DNA from: Oxytricha trifallax
Taxonomy: Eukaryota; Ciliophora; Spirotrichea; Sporadotrichida; Oxytrichidae
DNA length: 64,000 nt
Reading direction: 5' to 3'
Assembly (NCBI GenBank): GCA_000711775.1
Contig: ARYC01001110.1
Coordinates: 1-64,000, forward strand
Made by a program: the position numbers and the translations under genes. The stretch's first letter is position 1, and each line of letters begins with the position of its first letter. The notes beneath the pieces were generated by a model. It worked only from the letters and a program-made list of their open reading frames with translations, made no database searches and was not told the DNA's origin. This document shows, in pieces, positions 41,745 to 55,350 of the stretch.

Positions 41745-44700
41745 ATCCCGGGAGATGATAATTCAAATGTAGCTATTATTGGTTATAGTTGGATCTACGG
41801 TACTAGACTCTGGACAAAAGTTATTGGTAATTAGTAGTATATGGACGCTATAGCAGATATAGAGTGCTATGGCAATAATATCTACGTCGTCTTGAACTCC
41901 TTCTCTACATAAAACCCCATAGATCAATTAAGACATGAAGATTGGGGAAAATAACAATTAAATTAAAAATTAATTATTATTGGCGTACAATTTTAATGTT
42001 TGGGCTAATTATTAAAACTATTGGCTCGATTAATTGTCCTTATAAAATAAACCAATCAGGGTGTGCAAATTAGATTTTACCCTAATTATATTTAATATTA
42101 GCCAATAATTATTAGTTTTTAATTTAATTATTAATTTCCTCAATCTACATGTCTTAATTGATCTATGGGGTTTTAGTTCACAACGAATTCAAGTCAGACA
42201 GATATCTACTACTACAGATTAAGGAGTGAGAATGGATTTATTTAAAAGAAGGATATTTATGGTTCTCCTACAGATGACAAGGCGTTGGACTTAGTAGTTA
42301 CTTACTAAGGCTTACACTTACTTGCTTTGATTAACAATCCATTCTTACCTCACAGAGATGCTGATAAACAATGGAAAACTTAAAATTCTAAGCAGAATTT
42401 GGCTGTTATCTTGTTTGATTTCGAAGAAAAGATTGTTGATGTTGAATCATATGATATGACTCTAGCTTCAGCTATTAATCCATATCCTATTAGAATGTTT
42501 GTTACCCGTGTACCAAATACTATTAAACAGAGATATACTTTTATCTCTCATCGTAGTAATTTAGCTGTAGATAAATATTTTATAACTGATAGATTAATAC
42601 AACTAATTTTGATAACGTAATTTAATTATTCATAGATAAGAAGGGAGGTATGTTCATTACTTATTTTAATGACTATGATCTTGTTTATGGTTTAAATGCT
42701 GGCTGCGGAGTTTCTAATTGCGCTAAATGTTCATATAAAAAGATTTCCAAATGTCTTGAGTGCAATAGTGGCTATCTTTTCTGGCAACACTCTTGCTATG
42801 CAAATACATGCCCTTCTTTCAGTTTCTAGTATAATGACTAAAGTGAGAATATTTTGATTTATATATTTTCACGAGTTTCTTTATATCGAATTGTTTTGTA
42901 AATGCTGTAGACTATTGTAAAGATTGTCATTATTCTTGTAAGAGTTGCTCAGGCACTTCTGATGAAATGTGCACGTCATGCTGTACAAACGGCATATGTG
43001 GTTCTGTGTTTGATCGAGTTCCTTCTCTTGGTAAACATTTTAATTTTTTCTATGTATTTTAATGAATAATTAATTGTCTTAGATTTAAATGTGACTGCCC
43101 TGTCGGCATGAAAGAATCAAATGGCATCTGCTCATTTTAATGCTAACTGGATCTTGGAGCTTCCTCTTCTACTAGATGCTATCCAAAATGCCCCTTTAAC
43201 TCTTATCCTAGTCTTCAATATGATCAAGCTACAGCTTAAGAGAGAACTGAATATTTCATGTATTTAAGAGTTATAAAACTTGTACTTGTTATTATTGAAT
43301 ATAACGAAGGAGCTTCAAGCGCTTGTGATTTATATACTAATCATTTGAAATTTGATTAAAATGGGAAAGGTCTGAGACTTCCTGGTCCAGCTAATCTCCA
43401 GGATATTCCCAAGGAGTTTTCCATAGGTTTTTGGGTTTCACCCACAATCCTAAACACTAATTCTTTCTTCATTAATGCTTTTGGTAGAGTTCAAATTTTC
43501 ACTCAACCAGTAAAATGTATAACTATATTCAATAAATTTAAAATCAGCAACCAAAAACATATTGTACAAGTGTATGACTGGTGCTGCAACCTCAGTATCA
43601 CCTACCTATGTATCTGCAAACTAGGTCATGGCTCTATCAAGCTGGAACTATGTAGCAGTCAGTTAAAGAGAAATAAACAATAACAACTTAATGACCTACG
43701 AGATCATAAAACTTTCATAAATGCATTAGGATTTAGAGTGATTGTGTATTATCAAATAAAGATCCAACTTGTAATGTCAACCAGCAATTTCGGATCAGTT
43801 ATGAATGCAGGTTATTCAAAAACTTAATCTGTGGTGAAATACGGCTGCTTTCAAAATATGATCTATCTTGGTGCTTTCAATGACATTAACCCTCAATCTT
43901 TCTCAGGCTACTTGAGGATGTCAGAGTATTCACAGTCTTATATAGTCCATGATAACTATATGTGGTTAATTATATATTAAATATTTTGTAAAGTCTATCA
44001 TGGATTGGCTTAAATGCAGGATGAAGCAATCAGAATCTACAGATACTATTCTTATGATGATCCCAAATTGCTATTGGAAGCTAACTGAGACTTATAGTGC
44101 AACAGATATATAAACCTCATTGATATAATAAATCATAAATAATTCTTTTAGATTAAAATAAATATTATGACTTAATTGTGCATTTCAAACTAATTGGTTA
44201 TTTTAAGTTTTTAAAAAATTAAAAAATATTGTCTATAATTATTCATATAAATTCTAAAATTTTCGTTTTTTAGCTCTTTGTTTAATAATTAATTTCTTCC
44301 TTTCAATTTATTTACTAATTATTATTTGCTAAAGTTGGAATTATTATTCATCAAATGAAGTTTAGTACACTATTTATGATTTATCAAGCAATCAGAACAA
44401 CGTATCTTATTCACTTTTGTCAGAACCTGATTACCCTGTATATACAAGTGATAATAGCAAACCCCTCAGTTTGTGTTATAAACTAAACTATATATAGCCA
44501 AACGGTTAATAAATTACTTTAATTACAAATATTGATAGTATGACCTTAAATAAGAAATAGTAATTTAAAATAATAAATATTTATATATGAATTAAAATAT
44601 ATTAGATTACTTACGGTTAAATTCAATTAATAATCTATCCCATTTTACTTCTTTCAAATGATTGAATTATCATTTATTAAGGGTAATTAAGCTAAACTGT

Positions 44701-46095
44701 AATTTAATTATAATATATTTTGAAAAAATTTATATTTCCAAGATATCATATTTAAAAACTTTTTTTTATACTTCCATGATGTGAAAACTTGCAGAAATTT
44801 GAAATACTCAACTTTGCCTCCTATTGCTACATCCTCTAGAAAATTTATGCCTAATTTTTTATAATGACTTTTTATTTAAATTTATTATATAAATTTATGT
44901 AGGTTTTGACAAGGATGTAGGATTCCCTGCTTGTTCAATCAGTTGGCGATATTATGTATATGCTTCCTAACAACACAGATTGCAAAAAGACGTAGTTCAC
45001 TTTAGCAAATGTCACCTATGTATCCGCTTTGTTGGGCTGGCAAGTGCTAAATGACACATTGAATCCCTTGTATTTGCCTGAGGGTAAACACTATTAATTG
45101 TGCTACTATGATGCAAGTTCCGATGATTCATTCAACATGGCACAGATATACATTGCCAAAAGACCTAGGACAGTAGATCCCAGCACAGGGCACATTTACA
45201 ATAGAACAGACAACCAGCTTCAATGGATGACAGGAGGAGGTGACCAGACTCAAGGGGATTTAATTAGGTTCAGTTATGACTGTGATCAACCTGAGGTTAA
45301 TGAAACCGAGATGATCAGATCTAACAATCCCAGCTATGATAAATATTCATTTTAAACACTTTCAATATCACTGGTGACTTCTTTTTCTGCTGGTACCCAG
45401 TTTTTATGCAGGACTACACTCCATCAGCAATATATGACGATATTCATTAGCTTAAGTACAAAATTCAATACGAGCCTACTCTAAGTGGTACTTTTAGAAC
45501 TATTGGTAGTGTTAATGAAGACATCTTTCAGCTTGATATTAAAGGTGCTTTTGTGGAAGGAGATCAATTTATCATGAATTGGAAAGGTCTCTCATATTCA
45601 CTTATCAAATGGGAGATGTTTACTATTTCAATCATTCAAACTGGCCCTCTATTTGGGTAGGTTATGGTACAGGTATTCATGGGGTGGATATGACTTAAAT
45701 GGATGAAGTTTAAGCTTGCTGGAAACCAGGTGCAGATATGGCGCCAAATGTCTACATCAGAATGAAAAAGGACGACTTGAGTTCCTACTTAATGAGACTT
45801 ATGAATTATAATGTGATATCTAATCAAAGAGCACCAGAGTTAATATCATTTGATCCACCTTACGGAAGTGCAGTGCTCACTGAAATTGACAGGACTATTA
45901 AGTTTAACTTCAAAGATTAATAGGTGATACCGTCATTTGATGGTGGTAGTAATTTAGGCAAAATAATCATATATCGTGGTGCTTTGAAGTAAGACGGTAC
46001 TTTCATTAAGACTTCTTAAATTTTATGGCAAAATATTGCACTAAACGAGAACACACTCCCTGATCCCTTTCAATAAGGAGACTTGATTTGCACTT
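41745..46095 (+). CDS. Giant Cys-rich surface protein, part 1 (LamG-like and Ig-like domains)
   Basis: Coding starts without ATG at the array edge (PGAIPGDDNSNVAIIGYSWI, a beta-propeller/lectin-like text). It is interrupted by an IES (41910-42182), then reads SSQTDIYYYRLRSENGFI. A Cys-rich furin-type region lies at ~42690-43110 (CAKCSYKKISKCLECNSGYL; CKDCHYSCKSCSGTSDEMC). A LamG/concanavalin-like region lies at ~43375-43950 (KEFSIGFWVSPTILNTNSFF; YLGAFNDINPQSFSGYLRMS). After AT-rich gaps (44000-44330, 44560-44900) come Asp/Asn-rich domains and an Ig-like (Big_5/SbsA-like) domain near 45835 (ELISFDPPYGSAVLTEIDRT). Small introns and several frame changes are present. It stops at the hairpin at 46097. 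Probably the N-terminal part of the same gene as 47476-53887. Confidence 0.6.
41910..42182. mobile_element. 273-bp IES with ~75-bp inverted repeats and ACA pointer
   Basis: Bounded by ACA at 41907-41909 and 42180-42182. Removing one ACA plus the intervening DNA joins NSFST to TNSSQTDIYYYRL in frame (TTC TCT ACA ACG AAT TCA). Inside, ~75-bp inverted arms begin AAAACCCCATAGATCAATTA and end in the complement. It has the form of a small transposon-derived internal eliminated sequence. Confidence 0.8.
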
Positions 46096-46096
46096 A

Positions 46097-47170
46097 AACA
46101 TGTTTGTTCAACCCGAGGTACCTCCCCCCACCCCTCCCCAGTCCCTAAACCGAGGTACCTCCCCAAACCCCTCCCTCCACCTCAAAATGAAGTCCCCCTG
46201 ATATACCCCACTTTAAATGAAAAATCATATTCCCTAGGTATGAATCGAGTCACTTGTGACATCTCATTCTCCTTATAATATTTACTCTTAAATGACTTAA
46301 TTTTTCTATAATTATTGATGCTATTATTATAGCTATGTTGATGTTATTTTTAATTTTTGGTAACTCTCACTACGTCCATCAAATATTTAAGAGATATACT
46401 CCAATCGGAAAATATATTTCAATTGAATTTAGATTATCTAGAATTTTTGCAGATTTTATTAACAATAGATTATACACATAAAAATTACAAAAATCTTTTT
46501 CAACCTAAATCAACTTGTTCGATTTTAATATAAAAATTAGCATGAGTAAATTTTACAAAATATTCATTTACTGTCCAGAATAAAAGCTATTATTTCATTA
46601 TTTATGAATAAACTCAAATGTTTGTTGATTTTATTATATTTCAAAATGCTGAGTTTATTCATAAATAATGAAATAATAGCTTTTATTCTGGACAGTAAAT
46701 GAATATTTTGTAAAATTTACTCATGCTAATTTTTATATTAAAATCGAACAAGTTGATTTAGGTTGAAAAAGATTTTTGTAATTTTTATGTGTATAATCTA
46801 TTGTTAATAAAATCTGCAAAAATTCTAGATAATCTAAATTCAATTGAAATATATTTTCCGATTGGAGTATATCTCTTAAATATTTGATGGACGTAGTGAG
46901 AGTTACCAAAAATTAAAAATAACATCAACATAGCTATAATAATAGCATCAATAATTATAGAAAAATTAAGTCATTTAAGAGTAAATATTATAAGGAGAAT
47001 GAGATGTCACAAGTGACTCGATTCATACCTAGGGAATATGATTTTTCATTTAAAGTGGGGTATATCAGGGGGACTTCATTTTGAGGTGGAGGGAGGGGTT
47101 TGGGGAGGTACCTCGGTTTAGGGACTGGGGGAGGGGTGGGGGGAGGTACCTCGGGGTGAACAAACATGTT
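46097..47170. mobile_element. Hairpin element, 1.07 kb, in the surface-protein gene
   Basis: Arms of ~520 bp form an almost perfect palindrome (loop ~46617-46650). Ends: AACATGTTTGTTCAACCCGA and its complement. Just inside each end are pyrimidine/purine-rich tracts with GAGGTACCTCCCC twice. A Pro-rich frame (46988-47179, minus) is just the complement of the C-rich arm. It lies where part 1 of the surface protein stops. A target duplication could not be assigned. Confidence 0.88.
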
Positions 47171-47475
47171 ATTATACAAAAATTAGAAATTTATAATTTA
47201 ATAAATATAAGTAATTTATAAAAATGATTAGCCTTTTGAATTTAAATTGCTGAATAAATATAATTTATCACAAACTAAATGAACATGAGACTTCTTGAAA
47301 ATTTTTGAATATAAATCTAAACGAAATAATTCTTAATGATTATTTAAGTTCACATACTTGCTTAATTTATAATTGCAACATAATCTAACATTATGACATT
47401 TAAAATAGATAAATTCCTATAGCATATCTATATATTTGATAATGCAGCATTATACTTAGTTAAGACTCAAATAGG
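47171..47475. other. AT-rich sequence between hairpin and part 2
   Basis: No coding text. It may be an IES, or the promoter of part 2 if that is a separate gene. Confidence 0.4.
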
Positions 47476-50400
47476 ATGAAGGCTGGTGAAATATTCTACC
47501 TGACTTTCTTCTCATATTCTTTCTTGACATTCTTTGGCAGTTCTAGGTACTATCTCTTCAACACCAAGTACTTTGTTAACACCCCAGTCTATGACCATCT
47601 CTTCATGTGCAGGTCTTTCGACGTTTACCCAAGTGACGCCATAGTAAATAGCAATACTCTAGTCATCATTTATAAGCACGGTGTGTTTGTAATTAAATTC
47701 CATATAAAATTTTATATGATTTAAACATCAATGGGATAGACTTGAGAAGCAAGGTAATTAAGGCTAAATGGCTGGGCAATAATACAGTAGCGGACACTTT
47801 CTCTACTAAAGCAATAAATATCAGGTTAAAAGTCTATAATACTGACACCTATTTCTGTACATTCAATAGACCAACATCAACAGTCGCTATTGAGTATGTC
47901 ACTTAGACTAAAGTTACAATTAAGAATCTTGAACTTAGGCAGTGCAATCAATTTATTATAAAATTTTATATTAGAAACAATATCAGTATAATGAAAGAGT
48001 ATATCTAGTATTTTAACAGTAAGTAAATATATTCAATTTTTCCTTGTAATAAAGTATTCGTATTATGATATATTAATGAATGAAGGTAGTTTGTTCGCAG
48101 AATACATTGAGGTAATTAGAGGTATTAGAGATTAAGATGGCTAATTCACCTATGTGAGATACAAATATTCAATCAATTTTATATAAGAACAATATATTTA
48201 AATAAATTTAACAATAAATTAAGATCTGAAAAGATGTATAATATTCAATTAGGAACAATAGGCTGCCATTAATTTTGTTCAGTGTGTAACGGTACTTCTG
48301 ATAATAATTGCTAGATTTGTACAAGTCCTACTGATTTCTTATTAAATGGAAAGTGTTACTCAACATGCCCAGCTAAATTATAAAATACATTTTACTTTAT
48401 AATTTAAATATATTATATAAAGCTGAAGCACCATATATCAGTACTTACAGTATCACTCATTAAAATCTCCTAAAATCACAGAGCATTTGTGTTAAGAATT
48501 GTCCATATGGTTATTTCAATATATTTTTATTGAAAAATTTATCGATTTATCTTTATTGGCTCAATATGTGAATTATTTCAGTGATAGCGAAACTTAAATA
48601 TGCACAAAGTGTAACCCAGGTTGTCTGACTTGTACCAGTGCAATTATAGCTTCTTGTACATCTTGCAACCAAAATAAGCAGCTATTCAATGGTATTTGCA
48701 TTGAAGACTGCCCTACACCTCATCATTCAAACAACTACACAAGCTATGTATGCAATTAAATAGATCAGTCAAAGTACCTGTAAGTCAAGATCATGAGTCC
48801 TGGGTTCATCAATAGAATCCCGAAGGACAAGCAGGTATTCTTGAAAGTTGATATAAACAGCACAGGTGGTGGTGATATTACAGGCATAATGTGGTCTTAG
48901 TTAGACCCAGACACTTCAAGCAATGAAGAAATTAACATTTTCGCAAATAATAGTGATGCTCAACACGACTATACAGCTTAAGTGGTTTCACTGAATAACA
49001 ACGCACTCATGAAAATATCATAAACTCAGGTTGTTAAAGTAAGATGTGTCGTCTCAAATTCTAAAGGAGATGTAGCTTATGATATTTATGAGTTCTTCCT
49101 TAATGATTCTCCATTCTTAGGAGATATAGCAATTACTAAAGTTGGAGAGGCCTCAAATTCTACAGGTACATCAGTAGATACAGTATGGCGAATAGATTTA
49201 ACAAATTGGTATGATTCCCCTGATGATAGTGTGCAAATGTTAAAACTTAAAGTATTTGTCATCAGCAATTTTAAAGTAGGTTTAAATTCCCAATCATAAC
49301 AGTACACTCTCACAGATTAAGTAAGCGAAAATACACTATTTGTTCGTCTACCACCATTTGCTATTGATAAAACACTTCAATAATAAATGATTGAAAATGA
49401 TCTTTTCATTCACCCTAGTATGTATAAAGCCAATGTAACGATATGTATTATGGCTGAAGATATTTACTATGCACAAGCCACAAAATGTAGAGATTTCAAT
49501 AGTATAATCAATAAAATTGAATTTTCTTCGAACTACAATATGATTACAGAGTATGTAGAAAATAAAAGAAGTATTATTGTAAAAAACAACTTGCTAATAT
49601 CCACAAATATTTCCGATCTCCTTTTCGCTACCAATATGATATTCCAATCAGTTTAAACTCCATTAAGACCAAACTCCCAAGAAGGCATTTGTACTTTAGA
49701 TATTCATTGCAATTATAATGGAGTTTGTAACAGCGAGTTAGGCATCCAAAATGTGAGTGTAATCAAGGTTACTTCGGAACTTACTGTATGTTTTAAGGAA
49801 ATGAACTCCAAAAACTTAGATCTATCTCAACTTTTATTGTTGATACTACATAGGCAAGAATGAAAAGCAAGGTTTAATTAAAGCCATTTGATTTAGAAAT
49901 AATTGCAAGCATAGTAAGAGGTCTATTAAACTCTCCTGATCTTGTTGATGACGAGAATTTCATTAAAATCATTGAGTTGCTTGAGATAGCAAGCTCTTCT
50001 AGTTTCTATTCCTACAAACCATTAGATTCAAATAATACAGCAATTTTGATCGAAGCTTACAGCAACGCTCTTGTAAAAATTAATCACTCTTTTAAAAATC
50101 GAAGAGCTATAAAAGATACTCTACTACTGGGAATGGGACTGAATCTTTAGCAATACACAAACTCTTTCCAATTATCTAGTAATCCAGCAGATTTAAGCAG
50201 TCTTCTCAGTAAATTGTACTATGTGTCTGATGACCAGAAGCCATACTTAATTGGTGGTATAACTTCTCCTAGAAAGCGGAAATTATTCATGCAAGAAGCG
50301 GAATTGGCTTTGTATGAAGTTTGGGGAAGAAGAATTGATTTTAGCTTCCATGAGTTTGTACAGTAAGTAATGCTTAAAATGGATCCTCTTAACAACTAAA

Positions 50401-53400
50401 TTGGCATGAGAACAAAAGCATTTGACTTTGTACTAAACCATAAGAAATCAACTCAGTTCATTGAAGTAATTTATTTTTTTTGTGTTCATTGGTAAAACTT
50501 ACGTTAGAAGTAAAGATGCCTACTGGAATTTCCCAACAACGATTTGGGACAAATAACCTGGAGTAGCCTCAAAGAAACATGAAATACGTCGGAAAATTAT
50601 CAAGCACATTTTGAATCCCTTTAAATTTGAGAGAAACCTAGGTGCAAATCTTGAATCAAATATCACGACAGTTGAGTTCTATAGCGTCAACAATAAAAAA
50701 ATAAGCGTGGATCTTTCTAGCACAAGCACCTTCGTCGATTACAGCGAGCCATTTAACAAGACAAGAGGATTTGAGGATGAGCAGCTGAGATGTATGGCTT
50801 GGGATGAGGTTAATAATGAATTCCAAAATGATGGCTCATGCACTTATTCTAAGATCTGGGAAGAATTAATGTATTTATTTTCTACTTTCATTTATTCTAT
50901 AAACAATGATTCCCAATAAATTATCATTACATATTAAAAAGTCATTCCTTGTTCTGATTGCGATCAATACAATTAAATCAACACCACAGTCAGTGTATGC
51001 AGATGCAAGCATCTTTCTCGTTTCGGCGTAGTCTATGAATAAACAAACAAAACTAAAACAGATACTGGCAAATCACCTGGAATATATTCTGATTTCTATG
51101 CTTTGAAATATTGGAGTGAATCCTTCGGATATCTTGCTACAATTGCAGGATTATGTTGCTTATATTTTATTTATATTTCTAATTTAAGTCTTTAAAGCAA
51201 TTGTTTACTCATTAGATTTTCCTAAATTCTTTGCTTTGCTGCAGGTCATGTGTTTATCTGGATTATTGATAGACGCATGCAGCACAACTTGATTGTAAAA
51301 TTGAGAGAAAAAACCAGAAGATTTGAGCTGTAACACGGTGGATAGATGCTCAGAAAGGATGGCTTGTTCTTCAACAAAACTTAATTGGGAATTCAAGGTG
51401 ATTAGAAAACTTCTAAGATCGCATCTAAGAAGAAAGTTTAAATGATAATTTTATGTAAAAGTGTTATAGGTTTTTTTTAATAATAATTGCGAAAGTATAT
51501 CTGAAGTTAAACCAAGATGATGTTCAGGGATTTATGGGTGGAGATAGTACTATAGTAAAGCAATAAGAAAATATAGACTATGGAGATGATGAAGAATTTA
51601 TTTCACAGTTATGATAGATTTTAAATGTTAATAAAGAACTTGATTATGGCTCAGACGATAGTAAGATTGAAGAGCGTAATGCCTACACAAATGTCTTTAA
51701 ACGCAAAGGCAGAGGTCGTCAAAACAAACAAAAGAACAACTTCAAAATCGGAGGTGATTTCGATGAAAACGACAGAATCATTATGCAAAGATTGGAGGAA
51801 GAGAAGAAAAGAAAGCTTATGAAAAAGTTTAACATTGATGATGAGCATGAAAGAAAGAGAGACACTTCCAATATGAATCCACTCTAGAAGTAGCAGTATG
51901 AAAGACACCAGAAAATCATGGGTACTTTGAAAGCAGAAATGACAGCTCAGCAACTTTATCATAAACTGATGGAGCTGAAGTATTAAGATGTGGAGGGCAA
52001 GACTAAGAGAGAGTTTAGATCCAGAATCATGTATCATGTCAAGCGTTTACCAAGAGACCTAGCAAGTGATGTCAAATCTTTCCTATCTGAGATCACTTTA
52101 AATTTTATTTGAATAAGTGTTTTCGAGAATTCATATACCTGTTAAATTTAATCCTTTATAAGATCAGAGGACAGTTGAATAGCACAGATGAAGAGATGTA
52201 CTTGAACATGTAAGATCTGTTTATAGCAGAAAGAGAACGCAGAGAACTACACATGTTTAATTTGAAGAACATGGTGATTCATGGAAGTTTTCTATACAGT
52301 TTGTTCTTTGTCACTTCACTGCTTTCTCTAAGACATATCAGATGGTCACTTTTCTTCTGTAATGTTGTCATGCTGTGGTTCATATGCGCAGTCTTCTTCA
52401 ATAAATACTTCTATTAAATAATCCTATTATTCAATTAATTGTAAGTTAATTAACATTAACACATGGATATACTAGAATATATTCTGGATTAATCTTTTGT
52501 TAAATATTTTTTTATATTATATAGTGGTACTATTTCCTATTAAATCATCAATTTTAAGTATTTTAACTAAAAATATTATTATAAAGAAATGTTTTGATAA
52601 TTAATATCAAAAATATCCATTTCATAAATTCTTTATAAGTGCTATATATTAATTCAATATTAAATTTACACTCCAATTATTATTAACTATTAAGTAATGA
52701 TAGATATATATTCTAATAATATAATTTAACCTTTTAATTATATTAAAATAACACTAAGGATCCTCTTGCAGTACCAGATTTTGTAAGTTATTTTGAATGT
52801 GAATTTATTGTTGATTTTAGAGTAAAAAAGCAAGCAGCCTCGCTTTTAAGGATATCTGGATATCTTTTGTGGCACCTCTAGGAAGCACCATTCTCATGTA
52901 AACTATTTATTTCATTACTAAATTGTTGCAATTTAATGATTGATAATTATAGTTTTTACATCTTGGCTTCATTCTTGAAGATGCCAAACAGTCAACTTTT
53001 GAATGTGGTCACACTCCGTCAACTTGAAGCTTCTTTGTAAGAAATTATCTATCATCACTCACATATCTTAATAAATTTGCTATTTTAGAATTGAGTACAG
53101 AAAAGAGTCAATGATCCGATTCATAATGGGCTACATTATTGTGTTTGTAATTATGGGCGTCATCTTTTGGTATGTTATTAATTTCACAGCAACTTTCGGC
53201 TGGAAAGTTTCATGGATTTTTGGTGGTATGCAGGTATCGCTGCAATTTTCCTCCAGTTTTACTTAATTTTAAATAATAAGATTATCTTTTAACTAATAAG
53301 TTCGCATTTGTGGACGCTATATTCTCCATTGTGAACTACTATGTATTCCGTCTACACAAGAAAACTGGAAGACTATGCTTGAGAATCAGGTCAGTCACTC

Positions 53401-53887
53401 AAGGCTATAACGAATTGTTTGAGATTTCTGACACTGAACAGAAAAAGAATAAAAGAAAAATCAAAGCAAAATTAGACAAAAAAGAGCAATGCACTCACCC
53501 AAGAGGATGACAAGAATTTGTATAGTGAAAAATAAAAAAAATATACAACAATTAATAGCATTTTGCATTCAAAAATAAAAATATAAAAAGTAATTTATAT
53601 TTTTCAATAGAATGGACATGATCCAGAAAACCCACCAATAATAGTTCAAAATTTACAATAACATCCTAATATTGTGGTTATTGGGATAGATGATAGTAAT
53701 TAAATAATTTTATACAATTAGAATGCATTAAAATAGTGTTTGTGGACCAGGAGATGATATTGGAGGAGTTTAAAAACCGGGCACAGCTGGCAGTGGTGGA
53801 AGTAGAGAAAGCAACGGTGCGGGTATTGGAGATGCAGATGCACTTAACAAAATAGATATAACATTAATTTTATAAATAATCGCATGA
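47476..53887 (+). CDS. REJ/GPS (GAIN) multi-pass membrane protein, polycystin/adhesion-receptor-like
   Basis: ATG at 47476 opens a hydrophobic, signal-like MKAGEIFYLTFFSYSFLTFF. Cys-rich repeats: CSVCNGTSDNNCQICTSP (48280) and CTKCNPGCLTCTSAIIASCT (48600). A long REJ-like region (48780-49650) follows, then an EGF-like module (CTLDIHCNYNGVC, CECNQGYFGTYC). A helical GAIN-like region ends in a GPS motif: CMAWDEVNNEFQNDGSC (50795) and CRCKHLSRFGVVYE (51000), the C-x-C-x-H-L cleavage-site signature. First membrane span YLATIAGLCCLYFIYI (51130), a long basic cytoplasmic loop (51230-52090), then further spans (SFLYSLFFVTSLLSL; MIRFIMGYIIVFVIMGVIFW). A Gly/Ser-rich tail ends at TGA 53885-53887. Small introns throughout and a few frame changes. 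Likely a ciliary or surface receptor/channel; no ion-channel core was seen. Confidence 0.65.
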
Positions 53888-54907
53888 AAAGTCATATATG
53901 AAAAACGCATATATTCTAAAATAAAAGAACGCGAAAAGATACAATCATGTTCAGTTTTGTTATAGGATTAGATGAGTAAGTATGTTAGACATTGAATTTT
54001 ATGGTTTTCAAGGCATCGGTTGATGGTCACGGAAATTCATGATGTGACCTGGAATCTAGCAATTCCACTAAATTTGGGCTCCTGAGCAAGAGTGTAACAC
54101 CAGAACACAAGATATATAGTCATTTTCAAAAGTTATAGAGGGATTTTTTGTTGTTTTTGGCTTGTCTGAAGAATATTCCAAAACCCAACTTTTCCCCGAC
54201 AAAATGCAAAAATTCATATATTATTTCCAAAAAATCACAAAATTATAATGATCCTGACAGTGTATTCAAATGTCTTTGCATTTTTTATTTGAAAATTATA
54301 ATATATCTTTATCATTATGATTTTATTTCATGATATGTTCTAAAAATTTATAAATTATGTATAAAGTTAAAAATTTTTAATATTTTATTTGAGTTTTCAT
54401 TATATTTTTTGCCTATTTATTATTAAATTAATCTGTTTATTTAATTCTTTCTGAGTGTCGTAATAATTGTTTAGTAATTAAATATATACTATATTTTTTT
54501 ATCTTTTTTGTTTCTATATTTTTTCACATTAATTTTTAAATTATATTATTATAATAATTTTTATGATAAGTTAGTAGTTGTATAAGTAAATTATAACTTA
54601 GAAGATATTTAAAAATAATCCAAAATTCTAGAGAGTAATTACCAAAGAATATGCTTGTAAGTAATTGAAATAATCAAATTATAAAAACATCTTAGCATAC
54701 TTGCAGTTCCCCCTAATTCTTGTTCTCCATCTACGCTTATGTCCATTTTTCCACTGCTATTATTTTCATGTCATCTCCTTGCAAATACAGTTACTCCGCT
54801 TCCCCTTAACATTTTATTTGTAAATATATTCCAAATCTTTATATTTTATTTTAATAAATTTAATATCAAATTTTATATAATTCTATTATATATTTTAACT
54901 GACAGGT
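53888..54907. other. AT-rich intergenic region
   Basis: No convincing gene. Text near 54690-54800 can be read on either strand (for example NNSSGKMDISVDGEQELGG on the minus strand) but cannot be assigned. Confidence 0.4.
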
Positions 54908-55003
54908 CATACTTAAGAAAATCATTCCCCAGACATTATTGCTAACTCCAAAGCTCCTGCTAGTAAAGCAAAAAAGAAGAAAAAGAATCTTAACAAGAAT
55001 TGA
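54908..55003 (+). CDS. Lys-rich C-terminal exon of an unidentified gene
   Basis: The frame HTQENHSPDIIANSKAPASK, followed by a Lys run and NLNKN, ends at TGA 55001-55003. Its composition is that of a basic nuclear-protein tail, preceded by a T-rich tract and CAG that could be a 3' splice site. Upstream exons were not identified. Confidence 0.3.
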
Positions 55004-55350
55004 ATTACATAAATTTCTTTTATTTTATAATATCCAGATGGAAAATATTATAATTATTTCTTTAATTTAATCAATCTTTTTATTTTACAATCCCTTAAAA
55101 ATTAATCAAATGAATATCATTAGTTATAAGCTTAATTTTATATGAGTTTAATAAATTTTTTTATACATAAAACAATTCTGATATTAATTGACTTAATTTT
55201 GATGTGTGTAGGTGAGAACAAACAAGTATTGAATAAATATAAATTAATTGATCACACTTAAGCGCACTCTTAGTGTAATCCAATCAATTACTTATTATAA
55301 TTATAATACTTTATCAGTTTTTAGCATTAAACCATCGATCAGCATAGATT
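55004..55350. promoter_or_regulatory. AT-rich upstream region of the coilin-like gene
   Basis: AT-rich, with no recognised motif. It must contain the promoter if the ATG at 55351 is right. Confidence 0.3.

Noticed and set aside
46165-46177. Telomere-like CCCCAAACCCC in the hairpin arm
   Set aside because: It has three A rather than four and lies in a C-rich, palindromic tract; not taken as telomere repeat.
46988-47179. Pro-rich minus-strand frame (PEVPPPTPPPVPKPRY)
   Set aside because: A by-product of the C-rich arm of the 1.07-kb hairpin; the same text appears on both arms.
51651-52037. 128-codon minus-strand frame
   Set aside because: Antisense shadow of the charged cytoplasmic loop of the GPS protein (FKRKGRGRQNKQK region).
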